From the NCBI GenBank assembly GCA_964369755.1, contig CAYJFY010000010.1, positions 1-64,000 of the forward strand: a stretch of DNA of 64,000 nucleotides, written 5' to 3'. The number at the start of each line of letters is the position of its first letter. Position 1 is the first letter of the stretch. The notes under the pieces are model-generated. The model saw only the letters and a program-made list of their open reading frames with translations. It made no database searches and had not been told where the DNA came from. Positions 62,510-64,000 of this stretch are shown piece after piece. This DNA is from CAUPWF01 sp964369755. GTDB taxonomy: Bacteria > Bacillota > Clostridia > Lachnospirales > Lachnospiraceae. Made by a program: the position numbers and the translations under genes.

Positions 62510-62715
62510 ATTTGATAGATTGTTATTCCGTAAAGTGCTACAACCCCTGGAATTCCAAGCAATCCCGTTGTCAAAAACGTGATGAAATTAAATCCCACCG
62601 TTGCAAAAACACCCGAATTCAGAAGCATTGTATTGATGAGATAAATGCTCCCAAACCCTAGTAAACTACGTAAAAAAAAGCGATAAATTGAAGATAATAT
62701 TGTCTTTCGATTCAT
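62503..62715 (-). CDS. bofA: BofA-family pro-sigma-K processing inhibitor
   Basis: A 70-aa membrane protein with two hydrophobic segments (FLRSLLGFGSIYLINTMLL and a C-terminal TTGLLGIPGVVALYGITIY). The C-terminal GIPGVVALYG motif is the BofA signature. In Bacillus BofA holds SpoIVFB inactive until engulfment signals arrive. ATG 62715 is chosen because GAGGAG lies just upstream; a TTG five codons earlier coincides with that site. Confidence 0.8.
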   Translation of the reverse strand: MNRKTILSSIYRFFLRSLLGFGSIYLINTMLLNSGVFATVGFNFITFLTTGLLGIPGVVALYGITIYQIL

Positions 62716-62792
62716 GGAATCACTCCTCAAACCCTGTCTATAGATTATATGCTTGATTTCAAAATATATGACAAGTCCGCTTAGAATTTTTA

Positions 62793-63281
62793 CTATAATT
62801 TTATTTCAATTGTACGATCGGTAAACTCGTATGCACGACAGCGAACCCCTGCCGCATCAAACATCTTCTTCGCTGCAATCACGGACGGTGTATCTGCATA
62901 TTTATCACAGCAGTATACAACTTCAACAATTCCTGATTGAATAATCGCCTTGGCACATTCGTTGCATGGGAATAAGGAAACATATAATTTCGCCCCCTTC
63001 AAACTCCCCCCCGTATAATTTAAAATCGCATTCAATTCACTGTGCGTTGTGTATACATATTTGGCCTCTAATGGATCTTCCGAATCCCTCACCCATGGGA
63101 AATCATCATCCGAACATCCGCGCGGAAACCCGTTGTATCCCATCGATAATATGTTATTGTCATCACTTACAATACAGCACCCTACTTGCGTGTTTGGATC
63201 CTTTGAGCGCTTCGCTGACAACAGCGCAACCCCCATAAAATACTCATCCCACGTAATATAATCTACTCTTTTACTCGACAT
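62793..63281 (-). CDS. deoxycytidylate (dCMP) deaminase
   Basis: A 162-aa zinc deaminase. The zinc site is THSELNAI (His and catalytic Glu) with PCNECAKAI (two Cys). The YITWDEYFMGVALLSAKRSK start and QVGCCIVSDDN are typical of the ComEB/Dcd deaminase family. It converts dCMP to dUMP for thymidylate synthesis. AGAGGTG precedes the ATG. It follows rpiB by 31 bp on the same strand. Confidence 0.93.
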   Translation of the reverse strand: MSSKRVDYITWDEYFMGVALLSAKRSKDPNTQVGCCIVSDDNNILSMGYNGFPRGCSDDDFPWVRDSEDPLEAKYVYTTHSELNAILNYTGGSLKGAKLYVSLFPCNECAKAIIQSGIVEVVYCCDKYADTPSVIAAKKMFDAAGVRCRAYEFTDRTIEIKL

Positions 63282-63312
63282 GTTTCACCTCTTTGATCCT
63301 CGTATTCGCCCT

Positions 63313-63738
63313 CTAGTCTTCTATCATTTTAATTCTTCGAATATGTCTATCATCGTTGGAAAATTCCGTGTTCAAGAAGGTGTCAACGATGTGCACCCCA
63401 AGCCCCGCACCAACCACGCGACCGCCCATTGCAAGTACATTTGCATCATTGTGCTCCCTGGTTGCCTGAGCCGAGAAACAATCTGCACAGAGTGCACAAC
63501 GAATCCCCTTCATCTTGTTTGCAACGATTGAGATTCCGATGCCTGTCCCACAGATTAGAATTCCCTTGTCACACGCGCCACTTTGAATGGCCTCGCACAC
63601 CTTTCTCCCATACACTGGATAGTCTACGGATTCCCCATCACAACCAAAATCCTTAAACTCGATTCCTTTTTCTACTAAGTACTTCATAATTTCAACTTTT
63701 AACTCATAACCACCATGGTCACATCCAATTGCTATCAT
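63313..63738 (-). CDS. rpiB: ribose-5-phosphate isomerase B
   Basis: A 141-aa RpiB/LacAB-family isomerase. CDHGGYELK at the N-terminus, the catalytic cysteine in ILICGTGIGISIVANK, and RCALCADCFSAQATREHNDA are as expected. It interconverts ribose-5-phosphate and ribulose-5-phosphate. GAGGAG precedes the ATG. The order Sua5-rpiB is conserved in Firmicutes. Confidence 0.94.
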   Translation of the reverse strand: MIAIGCDHGGYELKVEIMKYLVEKGIEFKDFGCDGESVDYPVYGRKVCEAIQSGACDKGILICGTGIGISIVANKMKGIRCALCADCFSAQATREHNDANVLAMGGRVVGAGLGVHIVDTFLNTEFSNDDRHIRRIKMIED

Positions 63739-63798
63739 ATCTCTTCTCCTCTATGTTCTTACTGTATTTTACATTTTCTTAGCACTTTCATCTGACTC

Positions 63799-64000
63799 TT
63801 AACATCCATCTTTTATGTTTCGGATGACTTCTCTCGCATCTAAAATCTGATTGCTTGCGGCTTTTTTCAATCGATTCATCGTCGCATATCCAATCCCTCT
63901 TGCGTCAAATGCCTCACTAATGATTTCATCCACACTCTCTTCATCAAACTCTCTTAATATGCGATATAAATTACGAGCAATTTCGTACTCATCTCTGCGC
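63799..64000 (-). CDS. C-terminal part of L-threonylcarbamoyladenylate synthase (Sua5/TsaC), cut by the window edge
   Basis: Reading the minus strand inward from the right edge gives 66 codons to a TAA at 63799-63801. The sequence includes DEYEIARNLYRILREFDEES, EAFDARGIGYATMNRLKKAA and SNQILDA. This matches the Sua5/YwlC C-terminal domain. The protein takes part in t6A37 tRNA modification. The remainder lies outside the window. It precedes rpiB as in other Firmicutes. Confidence 0.8.
   Translation of the reverse strand, partial: RRDEYEIARNLYRILREFDEESVDEIISEAFDARGIGYATMNRLKKAASNQILDAREVIRNIKDGC

Overview
The window looks like chromosome of a low-GC, endospore-forming, anaerobic Firmicute, most likely a member of the Clostridia close to Lachnospiraceae. 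The grounds are: sporulation genes (spmA, spmB, bofA); an anaerobic peroxide-defence pair (PerR and reverse rubrerythrin); a Cys-type sulfatase; a sortase-type SPKTG cell-wall anchor; strong AGGAGG ribosome sites with frequent GTG/TTG starts; and Firmicute-type housekeeping genes. No prophage, transposase or CRISPR array was seen.

Layout. 1-700: tandem TTGACA promoters pointing out of the left edge (probable rRNA operon leader) and a tRNA-Ser(GCU). 750-3480: three-gene operon of FAD disulfide reductase, CDP-alcohol phosphatidyltransferase and TVP38-type membrane protein. 3.6-10.4 kb: polysaccharide locus with a sulfatase and a Gfo/Idh dehydrogenase divergent from a 1303-aa sortase-anchored GH50-like agarase. 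10.4-21.7 kb: eleven-gene Mrp/Mbh-type cation/proton antiporter operon with five NuoL/M/N-type subunits, four of them forming two tandem paralogous pairs. 21.7-29 kb: mnmH (tRNA selenouridine synthase), a PAS-GGDEF protein, spmAB, a secreted NlpC/P60 hydrolase, perR and reverse rubrerythrin. 29-38 kb: DEAD helicase, citrate synthase, the metG-tatD-rsmA operon and a DUF885 peptidase. 38-48.7 kb: an operon running pgi, CdaR-type regulator, aconitase-family hydratase, methyltransferase, anchored 781-aa protein; then a Glu/Arg-helix membrane protein and mtnN. 48.7-53.8 kb: a gene-poor structured intergenic region, a secreted protein, a putative anti-sigma protein and an ECF sigma factor separated by an opposite-strand murG, a HIT protein and a sensorless histidine kinase. 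53.8-62.5 kb: a ten-gene Tad/Flp pilus operon with its own promoter and a folded 5' leader. 62.5-64 kb: bofA, dCMP deaminase, rpiB and the 3' end of a Sua5/TsaC gene.

Most unusual items. (1) Inside the Tad operon, the 5' end of a TadE-like gene carries a 246-bp segment bounded by 28-bp inverted repeats (27/28 identical). Both strands are open across it, in the same frame and with the same length of 80 codons, so inversion would swap the N-terminus of the protein without breaking the frame; it may be an invertible coding switch or a start-codon-masking hairpin. (2) The Tad operon leader can fold into a multi-stem RNA of no family I recognise. (3) The Mrp cluster has five ion-pump subunits and no hydrogenase or oxidoreductase module. 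(4) A roughly 50-bp hairpin repeat occurs at two unrelated gene ends. (5) A 26-bp inverted repeat encloses 93 bp in the 49-kb intergenic region.

Starts were moved from the longest reading frame wherever a Shine-Dalgarno sequence or family alignment favoured an internal start. Functions rest on motifs read by eye; no database search was run.
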